A DNA stretch of 64,000 nucleotides, taken from NCBI RefSeq assembly GCF_001306415.1, contig NZ_LDJX01000005.1, forward strand, positions 124,001 to 188,000, given 5' to 3'. The notes under the pieces were generated by a model. That model saw only the letters and a program-made list of their open reading frames with translations. It had not been told where the DNA came from and ran no database searches. Source of the DNA: Croceitalea dokdonensis DOKDO 023 (lineage in GTDB: Bacteria; Bacteroidota; Bacteroidia; Flavobacteriales; Flavobacteriaceae). The position numbers and the translations under genes were made by a program. This document shows, in pieces, positions 55,845 through 64,000 of the stretch. Within the stretch, counting starts at the first letter, position 1; each line of letters starts with the position of its first letter.

Positions 55845-58241
55845 CTATTTGCCATTTGGTTTCTCCTCGTTGTCCGGCAAAATATCAATCTGTGGTTTTT
55901 TAAGGACCGTTTTATTGGCAATGCTCCGTTCTAAGGACAGTAAGAGTGATGGTAGTAGAATTAAATTGGAGAGCATGGCAAAAAGTAAGGTGGCCGAAAC
56001 CAGGCCGCCAAGCGCTTTGGTTCCTCCAAAGCTGGAAATGATAAAAACGGAGAAGCCAAAGAAAAGGACTATGGAGGTATAGAACATACTCACCCCGGTT
56101 TCCCTTAGGGCGTTGTAGACAGATTTTTTTATTTGCCATTTATTGGCGGTCAACTCTTGGCGGTACTTTGCCAAAAAATGTATGGTATCATCCACGGAAA
56201 TGCCAAATGCGATGCTGAAAACCAAAATTGTTGAAGGTTTTATAGGTACCCCTAAAAATCCCATCAGCCCGGCTGTAATGACCAATGGTAAAAGGTTGGG
56301 AACCAGCGATATGAGAATCATCCGGAAAGATCGAAAGAGGTAGGCCATAAAAAGGGCAATAAGCCCTATGGCAAAAGCCAATGATAATAGGAGGTTTTTG
56401 GTTAGATATTTTGTCCCTTTTAAGAAAAGAAGCGCCTTACCCGTCATATAGACCTCATACCGTTCTTTGGGGAATATTTTATTGATGGAGGCCAAAAGAT
56501 CTTCTTCTATCTCTTCCATTCTTGGGGTTTTAACATCCCGCATAAAGGTGGTCATGCGAGCCGTTTGGCCGGTACTGTCCGCAAAGCTTTCCAAAAGGTT
56601 ACTGTTTCCCGAAGATTTTCTTGCCACATCCATAATGAAATTGTTCTCTTGTGATGTGGGCAGTTGGTAATACTTGGGATTCCCATTGTAGAAGGCTTGT
56701 TTAGAGTACTTGACCAAGTTAACAATGGATACGGGTTTGGAGAGTTCCGGGGTTTCATCTATAATTTGGGCAAGTTCATCCATGCGCCTTAAGGTTGCAG
56801 GCTTGAGCACCCCGTTTTTCTTTTTGGTGTTTACTACCACCTCAACGGGCATGATACCATCAAATTCTTTTTCGAAGAAACGTATATCTTTAAAAAATTG
56901 GGTGTTTTTGGGCAAGTCCTCTATCCTGCTTCCGGTAATCTGAATTTGATAAATACCAATAACACTGGTTACCAAAATAACAACGGTGGTCATATAGACG
57001 GCAATTCTGTGGTTGCGGACCACATGTTCCATCCAACTAACAAAACGGTCTATCCATTTTTTTCTTAAATGCTTTAAATGCTTGTCCTTAGGGATGGACA
57101 TAAAGCTGTAAACAATGGGTATGATCAAAAGGGATAATAGGAAAATACAAAGAATGTTGATGGAGGCCACGATACCAAACTCGCGCAGTAAATCACTATC
57201 CAATGCAATAAATGTGGCAAACCCCAATGCCGTGGTACAATTGGTCATTAAAGTGGCATTGCCAACTTTTGAGATTACCCGTTGTAGGGATAAGGCTTGG
57301 TTCCCGTGTTTTTTGACCTCATTTTGATATTTGTTGATTAAAAAAATACAATTGGGAATCCCAATTACAATGATAAGGGGTGGTATCAGTGCGGTTAAGA
57401 TGGTGATTTCATATTCCAATAGGCCCAAAACACCCAAGGCCCACATGACCCCAATGATCACTACGCACATAGATATCAAGGTAGCCCTGATACTTCTAAA
57501 AAAGAAAAAGAAGATAAGGGAGGTAACAATGAGTGCCGCCAGTATAAAGGTGCCTACCTCGTCAATAATTATTTTGGAGTTCAGGGTTTTTATGTATGGC
57601 ATCCCTGATACCTTAACATCTATTTGAGTCTCTTTTTCAAAATTAGTGATTAATGTTTTTAGGTCATTCAACACAAATTCATTCCTAACGGAGGTATTTA
57701 GGATGTCCTTATCCAAATAAAGGACGCTTCTCACCGTTTGGCTTTTTGGGTTAAAGAGGAGGTTCTCGTAAAAAGGCATTTTTTCAAAGAGCTGTTTTTT
57801 TAATGCCTTGGTTTCCTCGTCAGAGCTGAGCTGCCCTAGTATAACAGGACGCATTGCAAACTCCTGCTTTTCCTCATCCTTGTATAGCTCTTGGAGATTT
57901 TCCATGGAGACCACAAAATCAATTTCTGGCGTGGCTTGAAATTGCTTACTGAGTTTGTTCCAGCGATTCAGGATTTTTGGGGTGAAAAGGGCTGGGTCGC
58001 TTATGGCGATGACTATGGCATTGTCCTCCTCACCAAAAAGGGATACAAATTTTTGATATTGTACGGTTTCTGGATGATCGTCCGGAAGTACGTTGGCCTC
58101 TGTGTTGGAAAAGCGCATGTTTTCCCATTGAAATCCAAGGAAAACGGTTACCGCGGAGATGATTAACAGGATGATGATTCTGTTCCGAAGAATTAGTCTA
58201 GCCACCCCATCCCAAAAACCATGGAAAACCCCTTTTAGCAT
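55845..58241 (-). CDS. RND/MMPL superfamily exporter
   Basis: 798-aa membrane protein with the two-fold RND layout: helix 1 at about 22-40, a periplasmic domain, helices at about 230-390, a second periplasmic domain (about 445-620), and helices at about 640-790. Sterol-sensing-like segments IPPLIIVIGIPNCIFLINKY and FSIAFGISVDDTIHFLAKYR carry the proton-relay-type Asp pair (SVDD). No adaptor or outer-membrane partner adjoins. Homologues export lipids, hopanoids or hydrophobic compounds; the substrate here is unknown. Confidence 0.88.
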   Translation of the reverse strand: MLKGVFHGFWDGVARLILRNRIIILLIISAVTVFLGFQWENMRFSNTEANVLPDDHPETVQYQKFVSLFGEEDNAIVIAISDPALFTPKILNRWNKLSKQFQATPEIDFVVSMENLQELYKDEEKQEFAMRPVILGQLSSDEETKALKKQLFEKMPFYENLLFNPKSQTVRSVLYLDKDILNTSVRNEFVLNDLKTLITNFEKETQIDVKVSGMPYIKTLNSKIIIDEVGTFILAALIVTSLIFFFFFRSIRATLISMCVVIIGVMWALGVLGLLEYEITILTALIPPLIIVIGIPNCIFLINKYQNEVKKHGNQALSLQRVISKVGNATLMTNCTTALGFATFIALDSDLLREFGIVASINILCIFLLSLLIIPIVYSFMSIPKDKHLKHLRKKWIDRFVSWMEHVVRNHRIAVYMTTVVILVTSVIGIYQIQITGSRIEDLPKNTQFFKDIRFFEKEFDGIMPVEVVVNTKKKNGVLKPATLRRMDELAQIIDETPELSKPVSIVNLVKYSKQAFYNGNPKYYQLPTSQENNFIMDVARKSSGNSNLLESFADSTGQTARMTTFMRDVKTPRMEEIEEDLLASINKIFPKERYEVYMTGKALLFLKGTKYLTKNLLLSLAFAIGLIALFMAYLFRSFRMILISLVPNLLPLVITAGLMGFLGVPIKPSTILVFSIAFGISVDDTIHFLAKYRQELTANKWQIKKSVYNALRETGVSMFYTSIVLFFGFSVFIISSFGGTKALGGLVSATLLFAMLSNLILLPSLLLSLERSIANKTVLKKPQIDILPDNEEKPNGK

Positions 58242-58612
58242 TTTTTGTCAGTTTGTTGCAAAGGTAGAAGATTAAGATGGTATATAAATGATGCTTATAA
58301 TACAAAAAAGAGGCGAAGGTGCAGCTTTAAAACGGTATTCAAATTTTACGCATTCCCGCTGCTCCTAAGCAAATTAGCTGTGATACTAAGTTGGAATTTT
58401 TTTAGTGTACAGTTAAAAGACGCGGATAACAGGATACATCTTTAAGCAATAATCGGTAAAAGTTTAGAAGATGTTTTAAATGCCCCGAAACGCTAAGGTT
58501 TCTTATTGATAGCTTCCTTTATAAAGGTAATTCATCTAAGCCCTCAAAATCGTTATAAATGTACAGCGGGTATTGTTTAAATAATTTTTAAGTAACTAGC
58601 AACCAAAACATC
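58242..58612. other. intergenic region with no recognised gene
   Basis: 370 bp between the RND exporter (minus) and the unknown plus-strand gene. A 12-bp palindrome CCTTTATAAAGG at 58516-58527 is the only notable motif. It has no FNR-like or TACGG-type site. Confidence 0.35.
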
Positions 58613-59431
58613 ATGGTGTTTCCTAAAATAGGCCCTAAAAGTATCCAACTTAATGCAGTACCGGCAAAAGATATCATCATAAGGGCAAATCGTGATGGAG
58701 ACGTTCTATTTAACGAAAAAAAAGTCTTTCATTGGGGCGGTATATTTCATTGTCTCTATCAAAAATTTTTGGATAACCCGCAATTTCTTTTTAAGGCAAA
58801 AATTTTTCTTGAGGCTGATAAAAAAGTGAGCCTAACCACAGTTGAAAAAATTGTCAATGAATTAGCTAGGTTTCCGTTTAAGATGTTATATGCCAGAGTG
58901 GGTAATGACAAGACTACATTTTACGAGGTAATTCAACTTATGGGCACCTCTAAAAATGATTTTGCAGAAGAAACGATTCATTCAGGCAAAGTTACCGTAG
59001 AACTGTTTGTGGAGGGTTTTTTAATTCAACCGCAAGCTAATGGACTATCGGACTACGAAAAACTGCAACAATTAAAACAAGGCTTATTTGGTCTTGACAC
59101 TGCGTTGGTAAAACAAAACATAAAGCAGTTACAAGTTAGTTTGTTTAGGATCACCAGCACAGATAGTTCCTATAACGGGGGCGATGGTCATCAAAGTTTA
59201 CGGAGTTCAATTAAATCTAAGAACAGTAAAAAGCTTCTTCTGGTGCTATTTGATGACACTATGAGCTTTGAGGACTACATATCCTACCTAAGATACTTTC
59301 GCGATTGTTGGAAACACAGGTATGAATCCCTAAGCATCAAACACAGATTGCTATACATAGAAATACCCACTTTTTTAGAATTTAAATTAAGAAAAGCCGG
59401 TATGGATTTCAATGCATTTAAACCTTCATGA
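58613..59431 (+). CDS. hypothetical protein with an ExbD-periplasmic-like N-terminal half
   Basis: 272-aa protein without a clear signal peptide or membrane helix. Residues about 18-105 (PAKDIIIRANRDGDVLFNEKKV...FKAKIFLEADKKVSLTTVEKIVNEL) follow the strand-helix order of the ExbD/TolR periplasmic domain, but the N-terminal helix with the Asp is missing. The C-terminal half (LQVSLFRITSTDSS...KLLLVLFDDTMSFEDYISYLRYF) is not recognised. The end overlaps the convergent frr gene by 14 bases. Function unknown; the ExbD resemblance is by eye only. Confidence 0.6.
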   Translation: MVFPKIGPKSIQLNAVPAKDIIIRANRDGDVLFNEKKVFHWGGIFHCLYQKFLDNPQFLFKAKIFLEADKKVSLTTVEKIVNELARFPFKMLYARVGNDKTTFYEVIQLMGTSKNDFAEETIHSGKVTVELFVEGFLIQPQANGLSDYEKLQQLKQGLFGLDTALVKQNIKQLQVSLFRITSTDSSYNGGDGHQSLRSSIKSKNSKKLLLVLFDDTMSFEDYISYLRYFRDCWKHRYESLSIKHRLLYIEIPTFLEFKLRKAGMDFNAFKPS

Positions 59432-59972
59432 TTTCCGTTTCTTTCACTTGGAAAATCGCGTCTACCTTTTTGATATAGGTATCGGTAAGCTCTTGCACAT
59501 CAACCTCTGCGTTGGCTAGTGCATCTTCAGAAATATCTAACTTTTTAAGTTCTTTGTTGGCCTCTTGCCGGGCACTTCTAATACTCACTTTAGCATCTTC
59601 TGCCTCGGCTTTGGCCTGTTTTACCAAATCCCTCCTTCTTTCCTCGGTAAGTGGTGGTACATTGATGATGACCAAATCCCCGTTGTTCATGGGATTAAAG
59701 CCAAGATTGGAATTCATGATCGCTTTTTCAATTTCTTGAAGCATATTCTTTTCCCATGGCTGAACGGAAATGGTTCTTGCATCTGGAGTATTGATGTTGG
59801 CCACCTGCGTTAATGGCGTTTGTGAACCATAGTATTCTACCATAACCGTAGAGAGCATGGCAGGGCTGGCCTTCCCTGCACGTATTTTAATAAAAGCCTT
59901 TTCCAGATGGCTCATGGCACCATCCATTCCCTCTTTAGTAGTATCTAAAACAAAAGTGATTTCTTCGTTCAT
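59418..59972 (-). CDS. frr: ribosome recycling factor
   Basis: 184-aa translation factor that splits post-termination ribosomes with EF-G. Seen: helical bundle start MDGAMSHLEKAFIKIRAGKASP, VEYYGSQTPLTQVANINTPD, and LTEERRRDLVKQAKAEAEDAKVSIRSARQEAN in the long helix. Standard length. 44 bp behind pyrH, forming the common pyrH-frr pair. Confidence 0.97.
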   Translation of the reverse strand: MNEEITFVLDTTKEGMDGAMSHLEKAFIKIRAGKASPAMLSTVMVEYYGSQTPLTQVANINTPDARTISVQPWEKNMLQEIEKAIMNSNLGFNPMNNGDLVIINVPPLTEERRRDLVKQAKAEAEDAKVSIRSARQEANKELKKLDISEDALANAEVDVQELTDTYIKKVDAIFQVKETEIMKV

Positions 59973-60016
59973 GTGTATTCCAATTTAATTGAATTGTACC
60001 AATGATTATACCGTAA

Positions 60017-60724
60017 TTAATTTTCTACCACCGTTCCTATTTGCTCCCCAGATATCAACTTCATCAGATTTCCCCTGGTGTTCATGTCAAAGACTACAAT
60101 GGGGAGCTCATTTTCCTGACTTAAGGTAAATGCCGTGGTATCCATTACCTTAAGGCCTTTGGAGAGTACATCGTCAAAAGACAAATTATGGAACTTGGTG
60201 GCCGTTTTGTCTTTTTCCGGGTCAGCTGTATAAATACCATCTACCCGTGTTCCCTTTAAAATAACATCTGCCTTAATTTCAATTGCCCTTAAAACTGCGG
60301 CGGAATCCGTTGTAAAATAGGGATTTCCCGTTCCGCCCCCAAAGATGACCACCCTGCCTTTTTCAAGATGTCTTAGTGCGCGTCTACGAATAAAAGGCTC
60401 TGCAACCTCGTTTATTTTAATGGCTGTTTGTACACGTGTCTGTACACCAGCAATTTCCAAGGCACTCTGCAGCGCCAAGCTATTGATCACCGTGGCCAAC
60501 ATGCCCATATGATCCCCCTGTACGCGGTCCATGCCTTCACTCGCACCTTTTAACCCCCTGAAAATATTACCACCCCCAATAACAATGGCCACCTGCACCC
60601 CTGTCGCTACAACAGCTTTAATATCTTCTGCATATTCCTTGAGCCGGTGGGCGTCAATACCGTATTGTTGATCGCCCATTAAGGCCTCGCCACTAAGTTT
60701 TAAAAGGATTCTTTTGTATTGCAT
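60017..60724 (-). CDS. pyrH: UMP kinase
   Basis: 235-aa amino-acid-kinase-fold enzyme converting UMP to UDP. Seen: [13 protein letters not shown] at 4-16, [11 protein letters not shown] near 46-56, [30 protein letters not shown], and [21 protein letters not shown]. Full length. The tsf terminator separates it from the ribosomal-protein genes upstream. Confidence 0.97.
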   Translation of the reverse strand: MQYKRILLKLSGEALMGDQQYGIDAHRLKEYAEDIKAVVATGVQVAIVIGGGNIFRGLKGASEGMDRVQGDHMGMLATVINSLALQSALEIAGVQTRVQTAIKINEVAEPFIRRRALRHLEKGRVVIFGGGTGNPYFTTDSAAVLRAIEIKADVILKGTRVDGIYTADPEKDKTATKFHNLSFDDVLSKGLKVMDTTAFTLSQENELPIVVFDMNTRGNLMKLISGEQIGTVVEN

Positions 60725-60891
60725 TGTTGTTGTTTTGCTCGATTACCGAGGTGTAAAAGGATGACATTCTTACGCTGAAATCCATCTAAATGGATCTGCT
60801 TGGTGCCATTCCTCTTTGCGGAAACCATTACCGCGAGCAAAAATAATCAAAAATATGTTTGGGCTGTTATGGTGGCGGGGTGATGAGAAAC

Positions 60892-60922
60892 AAAAAGTCC
60901 CACCGGTAACGTGGGACTTTTT
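60892..60922 (-). terminator. terminator behind tsf
   Basis: Stem AAAAAGTCCCAC / GTGGGACTTTTT with a 7-nt loop, 23 bp after the tsf stop on the minus strand. It closes the rpsB-tsf unit. Confidence 0.88.
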
Positions 60923-60944
60923 AAGCTTATGTCGTTAAAGGGTG

Positions 60945-61769
60945 CTATCCAAGAGCCACCCTGGAAAAACCTGTAACTTCCAGACCTGCATCCACGGACT
61001 TCACGTACTCAGAGACGCTTTGCTTACTGTCTTTTATGAAAGCTTGGTTCACCAACGTATTGTCTTTGAAGAAACGGTTTAATTTGCCTTTGGCAATATT
61101 GTCCAGCATGGCCTCGGGCTTCCCTTCTTGGCGCAGTTGATCTTTGGCTATTTCAATTTCCTTGTCAATGATGGATTGATCTACACCGTCTTCGTTCAAG
61201 GCTACTGGGTTCATGGCGGCAGCTTGCATGGCCACATCTTTGGCAGCGGCTGCAGCACCTTCAACAGCAGCGGATAGTCCTACCAAGGTTGCGATTTTGT
61301 TTCCGGCATGGATGTAAGAACCTACAAAAGGAGCACTAAGGGTTTCAAAACTTCCAATTTCAATTTTTTCACCAATGACACCAGTTTGCTCTGTAAGTTT
61401 TTCGGCAACCGTCATTCCATTGAACGGGGCATCCATAAAGGCATCCTTACTGTCATAGCCAAGGGCCAAATCTGCCAACTCGTTTGCTAGGGTTACAAAA
61501 GATTCGTTTTTAGCAACAAAATCAGTTTCGCAGTTTAGGGATATGACAACACCTTTAGCATTGTCCGCACTTACCTTTGCTATTGCCGCACCTTCCGAAG
61601 AATCGCGGTCTGCTCTTTTTGCTGCTACTTTTTGTCCCTTTTTACGGAGAATTTCAATGGCTTTGTCAAAATCTCCATCGGCCTCTACCAATGCTTTTTT
61701 GCAGTCCATCATTCCAGCACCTGTTACTTTTCTTAATTTATTTACCTCAGCGGCTGTAATTTTTGCCAT
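60945..61769 (-). CDS. tsf: translation elongation factor Ts
   Basis: 274-aa guanine-nucleotide exchange factor of EF-Tu. Seen: ITAAEVNKLRKVTGAGMMDCKKAL (UBA-like start), GVVISLNCETDFVAKNESF with the TDFVA motif, and VAMQAAAMNPVAL. I use ATG 61769 (MAKITAAEV), the usual family start, rather than the ATG two codons earlier. 77 bp behind rpsB. Confidence 0.97.
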   Translation of the reverse strand: MAKITAAEVNKLRKVTGAGMMDCKKALVEADGDFDKAIEILRKKGQKVAAKRADRDSSEGAAIAKVSADNAKGVVISLNCETDFVAKNESFVTLANELADLALGYDSKDAFMDAPFNGMTVAEKLTEQTGVIGEKIEIGSFETLSAPFVGSYIHAGNKIATLVGLSAAVEGAAAAAKDVAMQAAAMNPVALNEDGVDQSIIDKEIEIAKDQLRQEGKPEAMLDNIAKGKLNRFFKDNTLVNQAFIKDSKQSVSEYVKSVDAGLEVTGFSRVALG

Positions 61770-61846
61770 AATCATATATGTTTTAGTTCCGCAAAGCGGA
61801 AAAAGAATTGTACGTTAAAATGTTATCACCAAATAGCAAGAATGGG

Positions 61847-62923
61847 CTATTCCTCAGAATCTTCTATGCCACCCTTGGTGTTGTCCTGCCATTCCTTAAG
61901 CTCATCCCATTTGCCGTCAGCGGCCATTTGGGCTTGCTTTGGCCAAGAGGCTGGCTCTAAATGCGCCAAACGTGGACTGGCATCGGTTAGTATGGTTTTA
62001 ATGTTTGCAGGCTCAGCTTTGGCGAGGTCTGCAAAGGTTGCTACACCGGCGGCCACTAGGGCTTCCGCCGCTTTTGGCCCAATACCTTCTACTTTGGTTA
62101 AATCGTCTGCGGCTGCTGCTTTTTTAGGAGCCGCCTTTTCCTTTTTAACAGGAGCTGCCTTTACCTCAACTTTTTCTGCGGTAACGGTTTGTGTCTTTTC
62201 CTTTTGGGCAGGTTTGTCGCTTTGCTTCTCTGCTTTGCGCTCTGCCAGACCTTCTGCCACCGCTTCCGTAACCGATCCCATGATAATCTCAATGGACTTG
62301 CCTGCATCATCGTTGGAAGGGATGATATAGTCAATGGGTCTTGGATCGGAATTGGTATCTACCATCGCAAAAATGGGAATGTTCAATTTTTGGGCTTCTT
62401 TCACGGCAATGTGCTCGCGCATGGTATCTACAATGAAGATGGCACCTGGCAACCTTGTCATTTCAGAAATGGAACCAAGGTTTTTTTCCAATTTGGCTCT
62501 TAGACGGTCTACCTGTAAGCGTTCCTTTTTAGATAGGGTGTTAAAGGTTCCGTCCTTCTTCATGCGGTCAATGGAGGCCATTTTTTTTACCGCTTTCCTA
62601 ATGGTCACAAAGTTGGTCAGCATACCACCTGGCCACCTTTCTGTAATGTAGGGCATGTTTACATTAGCTACTTTCTCGGCAACAATATCCTTTGCTTGTT
62701 TCTTTGTGGCCACAAAGAGGATTTTACGTCCGGAGGCGGCAATTTTTCTTAGCGCCTCATTGGCCTCATCTAATTTTGCTACAGTTTTGTAGAGATTGAT
62801 AACGTGGATACCGTTGCGCTCCATGTAGATGTATGGGGCCATGTTAGGGTTCCACTTGCGGGTAAGGTGTCCAAAATGCACACCTGCTTCCAATAGATTT
62901 TTTACTTCAACTTTACTTGCCAT
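61847..62923 (-). CDS. rpsB: 30S ribosomal protein S2 with C-terminal HhH extension
   Basis: 358-aa S2; the usual length is about 230-260. Residues 1-232 are canonical (LLEAGVHFGHLTRKWNPNM; ITERWPGGMLTNF; AMVDTNSDPRPIDYIIPSNDDA). Then comes a Lys/Glu/Ala/Pro linker (233-273), and a helix-hairpin-helix domain at 274-358 (LTKVEGIGPKAAEALVAAGV...) ending SWPKQAQMAADGKWDELKEWQ. This tail resembles the one I know from ribosomal protein L21 of flavobacteria. It may bind RNA or DNA on the ribosome surface. tsf follows. Confidence 0.95.
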   Translation of the reverse strand: MASKVEVKNLLEAGVHFGHLTRKWNPNMAPYIYMERNGIHVINLYKTVAKLDEANEALRKIAASGRKILFVATKKQAKDIVAEKVANVNMPYITERWPGGMLTNFVTIRKAVKKMASIDRMKKDGTFNTLSKKERLQVDRLRAKLEKNLGSISEMTRLPGAIFIVDTMREHIAVKEAQKLNIPIFAMVDTNSDPRPIDYIIPSNDDAGKSIEIIMGSVTEAVAEGLAERKAEKQSDKPAQKEKTQTVTAEKVEVKAAPVKKEKAAPKKAAAADDLTKVEGIGPKAAEALVAAGVATFADLAKAEPANIKTILTDASPRLAHLEPASWPKQAQMAADGKWDELKEWQDNTKGGIEDSEE

Positions 62924-63164
62924 TCTTTTGTAATTAGTTTACGTTCCGTTGGGATAGCAATGCTTTGGTGGTCATTGATGGTACAAATCGCCCTAAACAT
63001 TTAGATGCTAAACTAAATTCCAAAAAGTTCGTAATTCACTCCTTGGAACAACGACAACTTTGATTTAAAATGTAATCCTGACCGCAAGGCCAGGATTTTA
63101 TGAACTTTTCCCAAATTACCACTGGGATGTATGGTTGACGTAACTACTTCGTTACGCTAAATTC
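62924..63164 (-). promoter_or_regulatory. rpsB upstream region with hairpin
   Basis: 240 bp between rpsI and rpsB. On the minus strand a stem AATCCTG / CAGGATT (about 63071-63098), with a GC-rich loop and a short T-rich stretch behind it, could be the rplM-rpsI terminator. The rest presumably holds the rpsB promoter and leader; no known leader motif was recognised. Confidence 0.4.
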
Positions 63165-63551
63165 TTAACGTTTAGAGAACTGGAATTTCTTACGGGCTTT
63201 TTTCTGACCGAACTTCTTACGTTCAACCATTCTTGGGTCCCTGGTAAGCAAGCCTTCTGGTTTTAAGGCCAATCTGTGCTCTTCATTTATCTCACACAAA
63301 GCCCTTGAAATTGCCAAACGAACTGCCTCTGCCTGACCCGTAATACCGCCTCCATAGACATTTACCTTAACGTCATAATTGTCATCAGTTTCAGTAAGGC
63401 TAAACGGTTGTTTTACTTTATATTGCAGGGTTGCAGTGGAAAAGTATTCCTCAAGATTCCTTTTGTTCACCGTGATGTTCCCTTTTCCTTCGGAAACATA
63501 AACCCTAGCTACGGCTGTCTTCCTTCTTCCTATTTTATGAACCACTTCCAT
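63165..63551 (-). CDS. rpsI: 30S ribosomal protein S9
   Basis: 128-aa S9: starts MEVVHKIGRRKTAVARVYVSEG, contains VYGGGITGQAEAVRLAISRAL and ends with the basic tail KKARKKFQFSKR that reaches the ribosomal P site. The ATG overlaps the rplM stop by one base (TAATG), the normal rplM-rpsI pair. Confidence 0.97.
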   Translation of the reverse strand: MEVVHKIGRRKTAVARVYVSEGKGNITVNKRNLEEYFSTATLQYKVKQPFSLTETDDNYDVKVNVYGGGITGQAEAVRLAISRALCEINEEHRLALKPEGLLTRDPRMVERKKFGQKKARKKFQFSKR

Positions 63552-64000
63552 TATTTGTAGTCATTTAAATTAATAGCCTTTGGTTTTTGAGCCTCTTGGC
63601 CATGCGCTGCACCAGCATATACCTTTAGGTTGCGAAACAAATCTGCACCCAGTTTGTTTTTTGGCAGCATGCCCTTAACGGACTTCTCAATAATACGTTC
63701 CGGATGTTTGTCCAGTAAACTTAGCGCAGAAGTTGCTCGTTGTCCGCCTGGATATCCTGTGTAGCGCAGATACGTTTTGTCATTCCATTTGTTACCGGTC
63801 ATTTGTATCTTTTCCGCGTTCACAACAATAACGTTGTCACCGCAATCTACATGAGGGGTAAAATTTGGCTTATACTTACCTCTTAAAATTTTAGCCACTT
63901 TTGATGCCAGTCTTCCAAGGGTTTGTCCTTCAGCATCTACAAGTACCCATTCTTTCTGAATGTCGGCAGGTTTGGCTGAAATTGTCTTATAACTTAATGT
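63551..64000 (-). CDS. rplM: 50S ribosomal protein L13 (partial, N-terminal end cut by the window)
   Basis: L13 is read through to the window edge. The frame is open from base 64000 (T-L-S-Y-K-T-I...), and the typical EWVLVDAEGQTLGRLASKVAKILRGKYKP continues into HVDCGDNVIVVNAEKIQ and YTGYPGG. A GTG at 63898 lies inside the protein and is not the start. About 149 residues are visible; only some two residues should be missing. It is followed by rpsI with a one-base overlap. Confidence 0.95.
   Translation of the reverse strand, partial: TLSYKTISAKPADIQKEWVLVDAEGQTLGRLASKVAKILRGKYKPNFTPHVDCGDNVIVVNAEKIQMTGNKWNDKTYLRYTGYPGGQRATSALSLLDKHPERIIEKSVKGMLPKNKLGADLFRNLKVYAGAAHGQEAQKPKAINLNDYK

Noticed and set aside
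1-64000. CRISPR arrays, prophage genes, IS elements
   Set aside because: No regularly spaced repeats, cas, phage structural or transposase genes were found on either strand.

Overview
The window reads as a chromosomal segment of a marine-type Flavobacteriaceae bacterium (phylum Bacteroidota). The signs are: -7 boxes of the form TAnnTTTG, weak Shine-Dalgarno sequences, many short lipoproteins with a Cys after LxS/TS, a cbb3-oxidase assembly cluster, an ExbB/ExbD/PorT-like/RpoN/AsnS neighbourhood, and ribosomal protein S2 carrying a helix-hairpin-helix tail. No insertion sequence, prophage or CRISPR array is visible. The window is cut at both ends: ccoG lacks its N-terminus on the left and rplM lacks about two residues on the right.

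Layout. 1-5.7 kb (+): end of a cbb3 oxidase assembly operon (ccoG, fixH-like, UreH/SafE-like), then a persulfide-dioxygenase/rhodanese protein, an HMA metallochaperone-like protein and a CoA-transferase. 5.7-16.4 kb: an accessory block, mostly on the minus strand. It holds lipoproteins of unknown function, two CsgG/LpoB-like proteins, a TPR-histidine kinase with a NarL/LuxR-type response regulator, and a pair of unknown plus-strand genes. Its ends carry two near-identical 64-bp direct repeats that can fold into a hairpin plus an intrinsic terminator. 16.4-27.4 kb: CBS protein, UspA, hemN, a GCS2-like/CBS fusion with an AspA-like deacylase, TonB, a DUF2490-type outer membrane protein, UspA and an SLC13-type permease. 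27.5-38 kb: DUF4914-type P-loop protein, phosphofructokinase, sugar porter, waaA, DegT-type aminotransferase, galE, amidohydrolase. 38-45.6 kb: sucA, M23-type peptidase, sucB, di-haem peroxidase, retropepsin-like protein. 45.7-58.2 kb: tatD, ansA, tRNA-Ser(GGA), exbB, four exbD, PorT-like protein, PAP2-like protein, rpoN, asnS, RND/MMPL exporter. 58.6-64 kb: an unknown gene, then frr, pyrH, tsf, rpsB, rpsI and rplM on the minus strand.

The two strongest regulatory observations come from reading the intergenic DNA. (1) Six FNR/CRP-like palindromes (NTGAY-N4-RTCAT) lie at 16.8-24.7 kb. Each is exactly 22 nt upstream of a -7-like octamer pointing at the CBS gene, hemN-uspA, the GCS2/CBS-aspA pair, tonB, the DUF2490 gene and uspA-SLC13. 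This predicts one oxygen- or redox-controlled regulon. (2) Three copies of another palindrome, TACGG-N4-CCGTA, stand upstream of both CsgG/LpoB-like genes and one lipoprotein gene around the two-component system. Two are exactly 22 nt from TAGGTTTG. This predicts a local envelope-response regulon of that two-component system.

Other points worth a look are the duplicated exbD pair, the S2-HhH fusion, the DUF4914-type protein with a PEPCK-like P-loop, an M23 peptidase gene lodged between sucA and sucB, and two small genes (48-aa lipoprotein, 43-aa membrane protein).
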